From NCBI GenBank assembly GCA_031969655.1, contig DALYJX010000006.1, positions 21,198 through 85,197 on the forward strand: a stretch of DNA of 64,000 nt, in the 5' to 3' direction. Positions 1 to 7,420 of this stretch are shown here, in pieces (position 1 is the stretch's first letter; every line of letters begins with the position of its first letter). This DNA is from Microseira sp003486305 (lineage in GTDB: Bacteria; Cyanobacteriota; Cyanobacteriia; Cyanobacteriales; Aerosakkonemataceae). The translations under genes were made by a program, and so were the position numbers. The notes beneath the pieces were generated by a model, which had not been told where the DNA came from, searched no databases, and saw nothing but the letters and a program-made list of their open reading frames with translations.

Positions 1-2595
1 ATTCAACTCTTTACTAGCTAGTTTAGTCTTCTGATACTTGAATTCCCATATTGTGCCATTGGTAGGGTCAAACAAGTCGGTATTTACGACAATGTCTTTG
101 TAACCAGGGACATTGAAGGTAGCTCTCTCTAAACCTTGAAACTCAGGAACATGCAGCTTGGTGAAGTTTTCAAACATAGCTCTTCTCAAAGCTCTGCCTG
201 TAGCATCATCCATCGGTTCAGCAAATTCGATAAACTTATTCAGGTCAGGTCCAAGCTTTGAGGGAACTACAGCACTCAGGTATTGGGTAAATACATCGTA
301 TGATTGCTTTTTGTCACCTGTAAGATTTTTAGTTATGAAATCCCTCATTTTGGCAAAGTCAAGCTCGGTAAGCTCTGCCCGCATAATGATGTTCATTAAC
401 TCCGGTTTGGCAAGTTTTTCCCTCAACTTATCTAGATTTAGTAAGTCAGTAGGAAGCGCATTAATTACCTCTTCAGCGGTAGTCAGTCTCCTCGCCCCAG
501 CGACTGCATCAGCCGCGAGATTTCTCAGGTAGCTTAGTACCTCCTGCAAATCAACCTTACAGGGCGATGAACACTCCAAAATCCGACGCATAGCCACGTG
601 GTTCAGTTGGCTGAACCGATCCCTGGCCCACCGGGGCAATCGTTTCAGTCGCTCTATTGCCTCAACACTCAGGTCATTAAGAATCTCAGCCGGAATCTGG
701 AGTTCTTGTGCCGCCCATTGACGTGCTGCCACCTGCCGTGGAACTGTTTCGGTTGGCTGTTGCTGCCGACTTCCGGACACTTCAGCTTCTGAGCCTATAT
801 TTCTTGCTTGTGAATTGCTTGTAGATCTCGTACCTTCTCCACCTTCGATTCGCAGTGGCTCAGAGCGTGTGCCATCTGGGTTAGGCAGTCGGACTCCTTC
901 GGGAGTTACCCGTTGACCATTCGGATTCAGCAGTCGTCCGATTTCGTCCAAAGCATCATCAATCTTCCGCCGAATTTCATCAAAAGCGCGCGACAGCATT
1001 TTATCGCTTTGGCTCTTCACTTCTTGGACAGCCTCAATCAGTTGTCGCTTTTGTTGAGAGAATAATATATCGGGAATCCCGTTAACCCAATTTAATAGTT
1101 GACCCAAAGCTGTGTTCCATCGATCTAGTGCAGCTTGAACCCCCTTGCCCCAATTTTGAGCCAGTAAACCTTTGAGTTGAGCAATATCGTCAACAAATCC
1201 TGGATTGATTGAGCGAATCAGCTTTAAAACATCCTCTAAATTGCTACCAAGCGCTGACAAACCTCCCCTGACAACTGTTTTACCTAGAAATTTAGCAATA
1301 TCGCCAACAATAGGAACTAACCCAACTAAGGTTAAAGCCAAACCAATCCAATTCCAAGCATCGTTAAATTGTCTCTTGAAAACAATTTTGTAAAAATATG
1401 CAGCGAAATCCCGTGCATCTGCCAGTTGACCGATAATCGGAATTAAACCAATCAGGAAATCGGCAATTGCTTCATCCCCAGTCTGGTTTTCATTAAATGC
1501 ACCCTGTAAACCCCCGAACAGCGTTTGCAACAAATTATTTCCCCGCTCTGGCTCTGGTGTTTGCTGACTCTGAAAACTTAAAGATGGATTAGCAGATAGG
1601 TAAGCTTCCAGGTTTCTGAGATTATTTTGTATAACTTCGTTACCTGGGTTAAGTGCCAGAGCTTGTTGATAAGATTGAATAGCTTCATTGAACCTGCCCA
1701 AACGACGTAAAATTGTTCCCCTATTGTTCCAAGCAAAATATGGCTGCCCTTCACCCCAATTACTATTTATTGCCAAAGCTGTTTGATAAGCATCTAAGGC
1801 TTCTTGTAACCGATTCAATTGAGATAAAACTACACCTCGGTTATACCAAATCAAAGAATTATTAGGAGCTAATTTGAGCGCTTCTTCATAGAATTGCAGC
1901 GCTCCCTGATAATTTCCTATTTGAGCCTGTAAAACGCCTAAATCAAATAATCTTTGCGCTTCATTTAGGTGGTCTGCTCTGGTTTGACTCCGATGAGATT
2001 CGGTTGAGTGAGTGTCTGTTGACGATTGTCCTTGAGGCTGCCTTTCCCCGTTCTGATTGGTCTTTTGCTCACCGGAGAAATCTGCTAGCATTTGCGCGGC
2101 TGATTCACCAGCCGCCACTTTAGCCGCCACAGCATCAGCATTCTGCTCATATTTATCCCCCACAATTCCAACTCCACCCCTCAGCTGTACCTTCCCTGAC
2201 GCTTGCTGCACTGTATGCGCCGCTTCATGGGCTGCTAATTCCAAGCTTGGTTATGAGTTAAAGGCAATCTGATTGCCATTGGCATAAGCAGCCGCTCCCA
2301 TCTGTTGACAAGCCGTCGCCGCAGAGCCACCGATATATGCTTGTACGCCTGCAAGGTTAACGCCAAAGGACTGCTGAATCTGGTTTAAATGAGGCAAAGA
2401 AGTGGAACTTCCACTAAATCCCGTTGCGGCTACCTGTTGGATAGATGGCGAGGATGATTTTTCCCCATTCGCCGCTAGTTGAACCTCTTGGGCGCTAGGG
2501 TTACTGTTATCCTGTTGCGAAAAGCTTGCCTGGACTTGAACTGAAGAATCGGCAGTACAACTGGCACACTTTAGTTGTAATGGTTCTGGATTCAA
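1..2595 (-). pseudogene. eCIS DUF4157 effector with TPR, pretoxin and nuclease-like tip; nonsense codon, both ends incomplete
   Basis: One continuous minus frame runs from 2595 past the left edge, broken only by a TAA at 2251-2253. The paralogue at 20543-22051 has CAA at this place (Asn-Ser-Gln-Pro), so one base change explains the stop. Order of parts: leader remnant with LQLKCASC, DUF4157 with HEAAH just after the stop, three TPRs (about 1600-1960), a hydrophobic pretoxin-like region (GLIPIIGQ / LVGLVPIVGD, about 1310-1500), a helical linker, and a C-terminal region near 20-110 with TDLFDPTNGTIWEFK. That last part fits a D...ExK core of a PD-(D/E)xK nuclease (inference). The N terminus is cut: the frame begins just after a TAG at 2599-2601, inside the leader, so about 40 leader residues are missing. 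The stop falls before the HExxH, so the translated product would be a 114 aa stub. Confidence 0.8.
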
Positions 2596-2650
2596 CTGCT
2601 AAAAAAAAATAGGAAAGCCACATTGATGGCTAGGAAGTACAACAATCCAG

Positions 2651-3172
2651 TCAAGGTTCTAGGTCAATAGAATCAATTGTTAGCATACAGGGCCCAATTA
2701 GACTTGCTGCCACTTCTGGAGAGCTAGGAGTTTCTGGAACCATTTTACCAACTACCACAACTTTTTTATTGTTATATCGAGCAATTTCTTCGGCTGGTCT
2801 TATGGCTGAGGGATGCCAAGTTGGGTAAAGAAAGACAGCCGTGCGGTCTGCCAAAATTAAAGCAACGTGACCTTGATACACAGGTGGCGGTTCCTTTCGT
2901 CTTCTCGCATCTATTTGAGTGTACTTTCCTATTACACGTACTTGTTTACCCCTCGTGCTTGCTTCTATTTGTCGATCCATTTCATCATCATCCATTAACT
3001 CATATGTGTCGGGAAAATTTGACTCTATGTCAGAGCCATTCAAAATCGTTGGCAATTGTGTCATCACGTTTTCTCCTCTCATTAAAATCAAGAAACCACT
3101 TTGCTTACCTTGGCAGCCCGATATTTTTATAGTTACAGCAAGCAAAGCGGACAATAAAAGTAGCGATCGCAT
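2651..3172 (-). CDS. small predicted lipoprotein, putative immunity protein
   Basis: The product is 173 aa from the ATG at 3172. The frame is open upstream, but this start gives a clean lipoprotein signal: MRSLLLLSALLAV, then a hydrophobic core and the lipobox-like ISGC near residue 18. The ATG also lies one base after the stop of the upstream toxin fragment, which suggests translational coupling. The mature part is acidic, then has a beta-rich C-terminal region (YQGHVALILADR, VVVVGKMVP). I do not recognise a family. Its position right behind a toxin C-terminal domain (3174-3557) and its export signal suggest an immunity protein acting outside the cytoplasm (inference). Confidence 0.6.
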   Translation of the reverse strand: MRSLLLLSALLAVTIKISGCQGKQSGFLILMRGENVMTQLPTILNGSDIESNFPDTYELMDDDEMDRQIEASTRGKQVRVIGKYTQIDARRRKEPPPVYQGHVALILADRTAVFLYPTWHPSAIRPAEEIARYNNKKVVVVGKMVPETPSSPEVAASLIGPCMLTIDSIDLEP

Positions 3173-3173
3173 T

Positions 3174-3557
3174 TTAATCACTACCTTCCGCGACCATAGT
3201 CGTAGGGTTTTGACCGTGCGTACCCATACTGCGGTGTTCTTCATGGAATGTTTGACCCCGCTTGCTGGAATCTTCTTCGGCAGACCGAGCCGAGCCGTAC
3301 ATCTGGAATATCCATTGATCGTTTTGTGCCTCGTAGTTGCTTACAGAGTAATTTTCAAGCGTTACGTTGTCCCTGCCATCATCGCTCTTCATCACAACAC
3401 CTGCCCAGTGAAAGTTCCAAGTTTTTCTACCCGGTACACGAGGACCGCCACTGGAAATTGTGTAAGCTTGTCCCACTTGGGGGTTAGCCCAGCGATTGAT
3501 TCCTGCACGCCTATCTAAATCGTTCCTGGTCTCAGGTGGTAGTTGACTATAGGGCAT
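3174..3557 (-). pseudogene. orphan C-terminal domain of a DUF4157-type effector
   Basis: The 127 aa reading frame has no leader or DUF4157 domain. It carries WNFHWAGVV, DNVTLENY, WIFQMYG, QTFHEEH and HGQNPTT, a pattern I associate with the C-terminal domain of some DUF4157 proteins. The spaced His, Trp and Glu residues suggest an enzymatic fold, but I cannot name it. The ATG at 3557 lies exactly at a breakpoint: the 41 bases upstream match the toxin gene at 20543-22051 instead. It is therefore a toxin tip separated from its carrier, either a silent cassette or debris. The lipoprotein gene follows after one base. Confidence 0.55.
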
Positions 3558-3597
3558 AGACCTATACCAACGTATGAATTTTCACTTCTTGTTATTT
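3557..3597. repeat. 41-bp fragment copied from the toxin gene at 20.8 kb
   Basis: The bases CATAGACCTATACCAACG and the following run to TTCTTGTTAT match 20787-20827, where they encode SENSYVGIGLCP in the Cys-rich toxin domain. Here the piece is bounded on one side by the orphan toxin tip and on the other by a pretoxin fragment. It marks a recombination joint. Confidence 0.75.
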
Positions 3598-4174
3598 TTA
3601 TTTAGCAGTTGCTAAATTGCGATTCGGATCGAGCAGTCGTCCAATTTCGTCCAAAGCGTCATCAATCTTCTGCCGAATTTCATCAAAAGCCCGCGACAGC
3701 ATTTTATCGCTTTGGCTCTTCACTTCCAAGATAGCCTCAATCAATTGTCGCTTTTGTTGAGAAAACAATAGATCGGGAATACCGTTAGCCCAATTCAATA
3801 GTTGACCCAGAACTGTGTTCCATCGCTCTAGTGCAGCTTGAACGCCCTTGCCCCAATTTTCGACCAGCAAACCTTTGAGTTGAGCAATATCCTCAAATTT
3901 TCCTGGAGCAAGCGAGCGAATCAGCTTGAGAACATCCTCTAAATTGCTACCAAGCGCTAACCCCCTGACTACTCTTTTACCTATAAATTTAGCCAGATCG
4001 CCAACAATAGGAACTAACCCGACTAAGGTTAAAGCCAAACCGACCCAATTGCCAACATCGTTAAATTGTCTCTTGAAAACAATTCTGTAAACATATGCAG
4101 CGAAATCCCGTCCATCTGCCAGTTGACCGATAATCGGAATTAAACCAATCAGGAAATCAGCTTGATCTTCAGTT
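3598..4174 (-). pseudogene. pretoxin membrane region fragment of a DUF4157 effector
   Basis: The frame is open from about 4174 (just after a TAA) to the stop at 3598. It encodes ADFLIGLIPIIGQLADGRD, then a Tyr/Phe-rich stretch, LALTLVGLVPIVGDLAKF, and a helical segment ending DALDEIGRLLDPN. The same block lies inside the effectors at 1-2595 (about 900-1500) and 7421-10111 (about 8330-8890). There is no leader, DUF4157, TPR or toxin tip, and no convincing start (the first usable codon is TTG at 4038). The stop cuts the protein where the intact paralogues continue into the toxin. Confidence 0.8.
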
Positions 4175-4215
4175 TAACCGACTATTGTAAGCTGCTACTT
4201 GACTGATAGCATTTC

Positions 4216-4869
4216 TTACTTTCTCCAGTGGTTTGGTTCATTCAAGACCATGTTTCGATAACTTTGAGCTAACTCCTGAAGAGAGGGATCGGTCGCAGTT
4301 TTTTCTACAGATTCTAGTAAAGGAATTGCATCTGCCCAAGCAATCCGGGCGCTGGTGATAATTAGATCGCCTGCTAGGGAGCGATGAGTTACGTGCCAGT
4401 AGCGAGTAACAATGTCTAAAAAGCGGGATATGGCTAGAGAATCTTCATGAGTTTTGAGTATTTTTTCTAGCCAATCCGAGCTAGTGGCTGCAATATCAAA
4501 AGCCATTGTCCAGAGCCAAGAATCTGCTACATCCTCGATCGTTTGTTCTGAAGGCGACTCAATTTTATTTTCTTTCAGGAACTCTTCAATTCCACGGATG
4601 TCAAAATCATCTATAATTGGTATTTTATTGGCAATCCACTCAATTGAAAAATTCCAATTATCATTAATATCTTCTGGAATAGATTTTCCTTCAGGCAGAG
4701 TCAGTTGTGACAAGGTTGCTAGAGAGTACTCCAACACAGCTAGAGCTTTTTCAATCTCCTTAGTATTCGCCTCTAAAACTTGAAGCTGCTCCTGACGTTT
4801 CCAATTACTACTTAGACACCAAGGTTGAGGTAGTCCAAGTAGATTTGCTGGTACTACAATTGACTTCAT
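4216..4869 (-). CDS. hypothetical protein, possible immunity protein
   Basis: A 217 aa, helix-rich, acidic protein with no recognised domain and no signal peptide. The N terminus (residues 1-20) is hydrophobic and Pro/Trp containing, then come Leu/Glu-rich helices and Trp-containing segments (DSWLWTMAFD, VTRYWHVTH). The start ATG overlaps the stop of the upstream gene (4866) by 4 bases, so the two are probably translated together. It lies among effector fragments, and the other cytosolic helical genes here sit next to toxin tips, so immunity is a reasonable guess but not shown. Confidence 0.55.
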   Translation of the reverse strand: MKSIVVPANLLGLPQPWCLSSNWKRQEQLQVLEANTKEIEKALAVLEYSLATLSQLTLPEGKSIPEDINDNWNFSIEWIANKIPIIDDFDIRGIEEFLKENKIESPSEQTIEDVADSWLWTMAFDIAATSSDWLEKILKTHEDSLAISRFLDIVTRYWHVTHRSLAGDLIITSARIAWADAIPLLESVEKTATDPSLQELAQSYRNMVLNEPNHWRK

Positions 4870-5192
4870 TTTAGTGAAACTCCTAAGAAACTTTCTGCCT
4901 TTGCTAAGGTTGACATCTGATTATAGAAATCTGGCCATCCGTTCCACGTTCCATCTGCTTGCATTTGTGTGAACTTTCTTTTGACAGCCTCCCATAATTC
5001 TCTCATCTGCTCAACAGAGAGATCTCGCGATCCTATAGATATTGGTACTTGTCGATCGATTAATCCCTGTAGTACAGCTTCCTTTTCTCCTTTGCGTTTA
5101 GCAAACAAATCTGTCCAACCCGCTTCTGTTTCAACTACTACTCCGAAACAATAGGAACTAACCCGACTAAGGTTAAGGCCAAACCGACCCAA
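4866..5192 (-). CDS. hypothetical protein fused by recombination to a pretoxin fragment
   Basis: The open frame gives 108 aa, but the first 18 or so codons overlap, out of frame, the pretoxin fragment 5138-5344 and look non-native. The protein-like part begins near residue 19 (VVVETEAGWTDLFAKRKGEK) and runs to the 4-base overlap with 4216-4869. This part is charged and helical, with WEAVKRKFTQMQADGTWNGW. No family was recognised. It was probably the 3' part of a gene whose 5' end was lost when the pretoxin DNA was joined on. The true start is uncertain. Confidence 0.4.
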   Translation of the reverse strand: MGRFGLNLSRVSSYCFGVVVETEAGWTDLFAKRKGEKEAVLQGLIDRQVPISIGSRDLSVEQMRELWEAVKRKFTQMQADGTWNGWPDFYNQMSTLAKAESFLGVSLK

Positions 5193-5344
5193 TTTCCAGG
5201 ATCGTTAAATTGTCTCTTGAAAACAATTCTGTAAAGATAGGCAGCTAAATCCCGTCCATCTGCCACTTGACCAATAATCGGAATTAAACCAATGAAGATA
5301 ATATGCCGATCAGGCGGTAGCGGATCAGCGAGGCTCTTACGCAA
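5138..5344 (-). pseudogene. second pretoxin fragment (GLIPIIGQ...LVGLVPIV)
   Basis: The 68 aa frame holds IGLIPIIGQVADGRDLAAY and LALTLVGLVPIV, then breaks at SE-stop where the paralogues continue GD(L/I)AKF. Codons before IFIGLIPI are foreign. It is the fourth copy of this block in the first 9 kb (others at about 1400, 4000 and 8800). Confidence 0.75.
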
Positions 5345-5393
5345 AAGTATTGCGTTACCTCGCCGACCTAGCTGTTGGGTTGTCTGTGTTTAA

Positions 5394-5455
5394 CCAACAC
5401 TCAAAAATGAGTAATAGTTGGAGATTGCAGCCATTTCCAAAATTAAGTATTCAAA
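5394..5455 (-). pseudogene. short relic of an Imm-B gene
   Basis: About 62 bases match 14281-14335 inside the 447 aa Imm-B gene. The translated relic reads EYLILEMAAISNYYSFLSV and then stops. Nothing else of the gene is present here. Confidence 0.7.
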
Positions 5456-5469
5456 AGGAAATAAATTTT

Positions 5470-5997
5470 CTAAGGTAGCCTCTCTTTGAGGGCAAGCCAT
5501 GCGTTAAGTTCTTCATTAGCCGGGAACTGGTCGCTTTCAAATAACACTGACAAAACAGCTAAGCGATTTTTAATTCGTCTTAACTCCCGGCTCCGATCTA
5601 CAGGGCAATTTCTCCAGTATTGTGCTTTTTCTCTAGCCTCATCATAGGACATATTCAAGCTCCTGAAAAACCAGCTAATGATAGAGTTTATATCAAGAAG
5701 AGAATGACCGGAAACCGAACCGAATTTAGCTATCATAGCTGCTCGTAGCATCATCATTGAATTGATGAAAGATTCGCCATCTTGAGAACTTGCCTCAGTG
5801 GCTAGACGCTGATAAACTGATGTTGCTATCTCTGCCCACAAAAGGTTAGCTCGATTGGAATCCTTATCCAAATCAGAGTGAGCGTTAAACGCGGCTGCTT
5901 CAGCTAAACCCAACCAGTTGAAGTCCTCTGGAGGCTCTAGTTGACCCGACTCTATATTTTTTAGCCAAGCTTTCACGTAAGAAGCATCGTGCTGCAT
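5470..5997 (-). CDS. hypothetical helical protein, possible immunity protein
   Basis: A 175 aa protein of mostly helical character (WLGLAEAAAFNAHSD, INSMMMLRAAMIAKFGS, DEAREKAQYWRNCP) with no signal peptide or membrane helix. No family was recognised. It is the last gene of a run of three unrelated minus-strand genes (7376 to 5470) behind the 896 aa effector. Bases 6063-6088 just upstream resemble the start region of the preceding gene (GGCAGCAT plus neighbours, compare 6764-6787), so this intergenic piece carries a duplicated relic of that start. Confidence 0.6.
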   Translation of the reverse strand: MQHDASYVKAWLKNIESGQLEPPEDFNWLGLAEAAAFNAHSDLDKDSNRANLLWAEIATSVYQRLATEASSQDGESFINSMMMLRAAMIAKFGSVSGHSLLDINSIISWFFRSLNMSYDEAREKAQYWRNCPVDRSRELRRIKNRLAVLSVLFESDQFPANEELNAWLALKERLP

Positions 5998-6088
5998 TAG
6001 TTGAGCGAGTGAAGTTATTTCATCGATTAAAATTTTACCTACAATTAAACGTGGTTGACATTAATTGGCAGCATAGTTTGATCAAATC

Positions 6089-6775
6089 TCAGTAGGGTTC
6101 GACTAAGAATCCGTACTTGTAGATTCCTGGGATACCATCTACTTCGGTAATCTCACCAAAATATTCCTCCCAACGCCGTAAAACTTTTTCCAGCAGGGGT
6201 TGATTTAATAACTGTAGCTCATTGTTATCCAGCGGTCCTTCAAACTCTTCTTCAGGATACGGCCCAGTAATTGGACTATACTCTTTGCTGCCTGGTTCAA
6301 ACAAGGTGTGACAAATACTGAACCACAGTAGAGCCTCTACATCATCTAGTCTTGCAGAAATGTTAAATTCACTATGGGGAATTCTAACCCAGGCTTGAAT
6401 TGGCTGCTTTGGAGATTTCTCGGTGCGAATGTAAACAAATAAATCCACGTCTATTGATAGCTCGTAGATTGGCGCTGGAAACTCTCGAATTGTTTGCAGA
6501 ATATTCTCTACATAATTCTGATTAGACTCTTTTGGACTCCACTTTAAAAGGCAGCCCTTTATCCGATCTTGATATTCATAGCTTGCACCAAAGCTAACTT
6601 GCCAAGCACGGGCGAGATGAGAAAATGCCTCCAGAGTTTTAGTCATGCTGGTTGCATACCATTGATTAATTTCTTGAGTCGAATGAAACGCCTGCTCAAG
6701 GTAGCAATCGATCAGCCATGAACCAGCGTCTTGATTCCACGTCCAAGTATCGTAAAGCGGTTTAATTGGCAGCAT
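6089..6775 (-). CDS. hypothetical protein, possible immunity protein
   Basis: I take the ATG at 6775 (MLPIKPLYDTWTWNQD), giving 228 aa. The frame is open to 6865, but those codons overlap the 3' end of the upstream gene and look non-native. Starting at 6775 leaves 16 bases between the genes. The protein is acidic with many Trp and Tyr, has no signal peptide, and ends YKYGFLVEPY. I do not recognise it. Its place in the run behind the 896 aa effector suggests an immunity or accessory role (inference). Confidence 0.6.
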   Translation of the reverse strand: MLPIKPLYDTWTWNQDAGSWLIDCYLEQAFHSTQEINQWYATSMTKTLEAFSHLARAWQVSFGASYEYQDRIKGCLLKWSPKESNQNYVENILQTIREFPAPIYELSIDVDLFVYIRTEKSPKQPIQAWVRIPHSEFNISARLDDVEALLWFSICHTLFEPGSKEYSPITGPYPEEEFEGPLDNNELQLLNQPLLEKVLRRWEEYFGEITEVDGIPGIYKYGFLVEPY

Positions 6776-6791
6776 TGTTCGAGCAAAAGAT

Positions 6792-7376
6792 TTAAAACCA
6801 CCGCATAACGCCTCTTCCAGCAAACACCAGTCGTCCACTGGCGACTGGCAGGCTGTCTCGGTCATCTCGCTGGGGATGGTTCATCCAATTTTGACTTATT
6901 TCCTCATTCAAGTAAAGCAGACCGAATCCCTCATCAGCGAGTGCCGTAGCATCTTTAGCCAGTACCATCCATTCTCTTTCCAAAACCCAATTATACTCAC
7001 AATCATAAATGTGAGTGGCAATAAAAGCCACTTCCGGTAATAGAGCCTCACAAGCCTGTTTGAATGTAAGCGCAACTGACAAGCTGGGGTCAACTTCAAG
7101 CCCAACGAAGTGGTCTTCTCCTGGTGGAAGATCGGCTTCTGGTGGCAGAAGGCTTAAGAACTGGGACTGGGAAAACCGAATTATAAGCAACTGATGGTAG
7201 GAACGCTCGTGCAGAAAAGCTAAGCAATCTATCAGTCCAGCCCATTGACAATGCACCCAACCCCCAGAATCAATCGAAATTTCAGTCGCTTGAGCTTTCT
7301 CTAGCAGCTTTTCGAGGGAAAGATCCTCTCCCTGCCGGGGGATGAAAAATATTGCTCCCAGATACTTAGTACTCAT
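6792..7376 (-). CDS. hypothetical protein directly behind the 896 aa effector, candidate cognate immunity
   Basis: A 194 aa protein from ATG 7376 to the stop at 6792. A purine-rich stretch (AAGAAAGGGAAAAAAA) lies before the start. The sequence mixes beta segments (YLGAIFFIPR, HQLLIIRFSQSQF) and acidic loops (PPEADLPPGEDHF). It has no signal peptide. It is the first gene after the toxin tip (stop at 7421, gap 44 bases), which is the usual place of the cognate immunity gene in polymorphic toxin loci. No known Imm family was recognised. Confidence 0.65.
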   Translation of the reverse strand: MSTKYLGAIFFIPRQGEDLSLEKLLEKAQATEISIDSGGWVHCQWAGLIDCLAFLHERSYHQLLIIRFSQSQFLSLLPPEADLPPGEDHFVGLEVDPSLSVALTFKQACEALLPEVAFIATHIYDCEYNWVLEREWMVLAKDATALADEGFGLLYLNEEISQNWMNHPQRDDRDSLPVASGRLVFAGRGVMRWF

Positions 7377-7420
7377 TTTTTTTCCCTTTCTTCTTTGTGT
7401 GATATGGTTCTTTAAGGGTA

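Noticed and set aside
157..532. 124 aa plus-strand frame at the left edge
   Set aside because: Lies antisense to the continuous toxin frame 1-2250, which is supported by homology to 7421-10111 in its upstream parts.
2919..3518. 199 aa plus-strand frame
   Set aside because: It spans two minus-strand genes with better start, signal peptide and context; its composition is not protein-like.
6776..6865. Upstream extension of the gene 6089-6775 to an ATG at 6865
   Set aside because: It would overlap the preceding gene by 74 bases and the extra residues look like out-of-frame translation of it.
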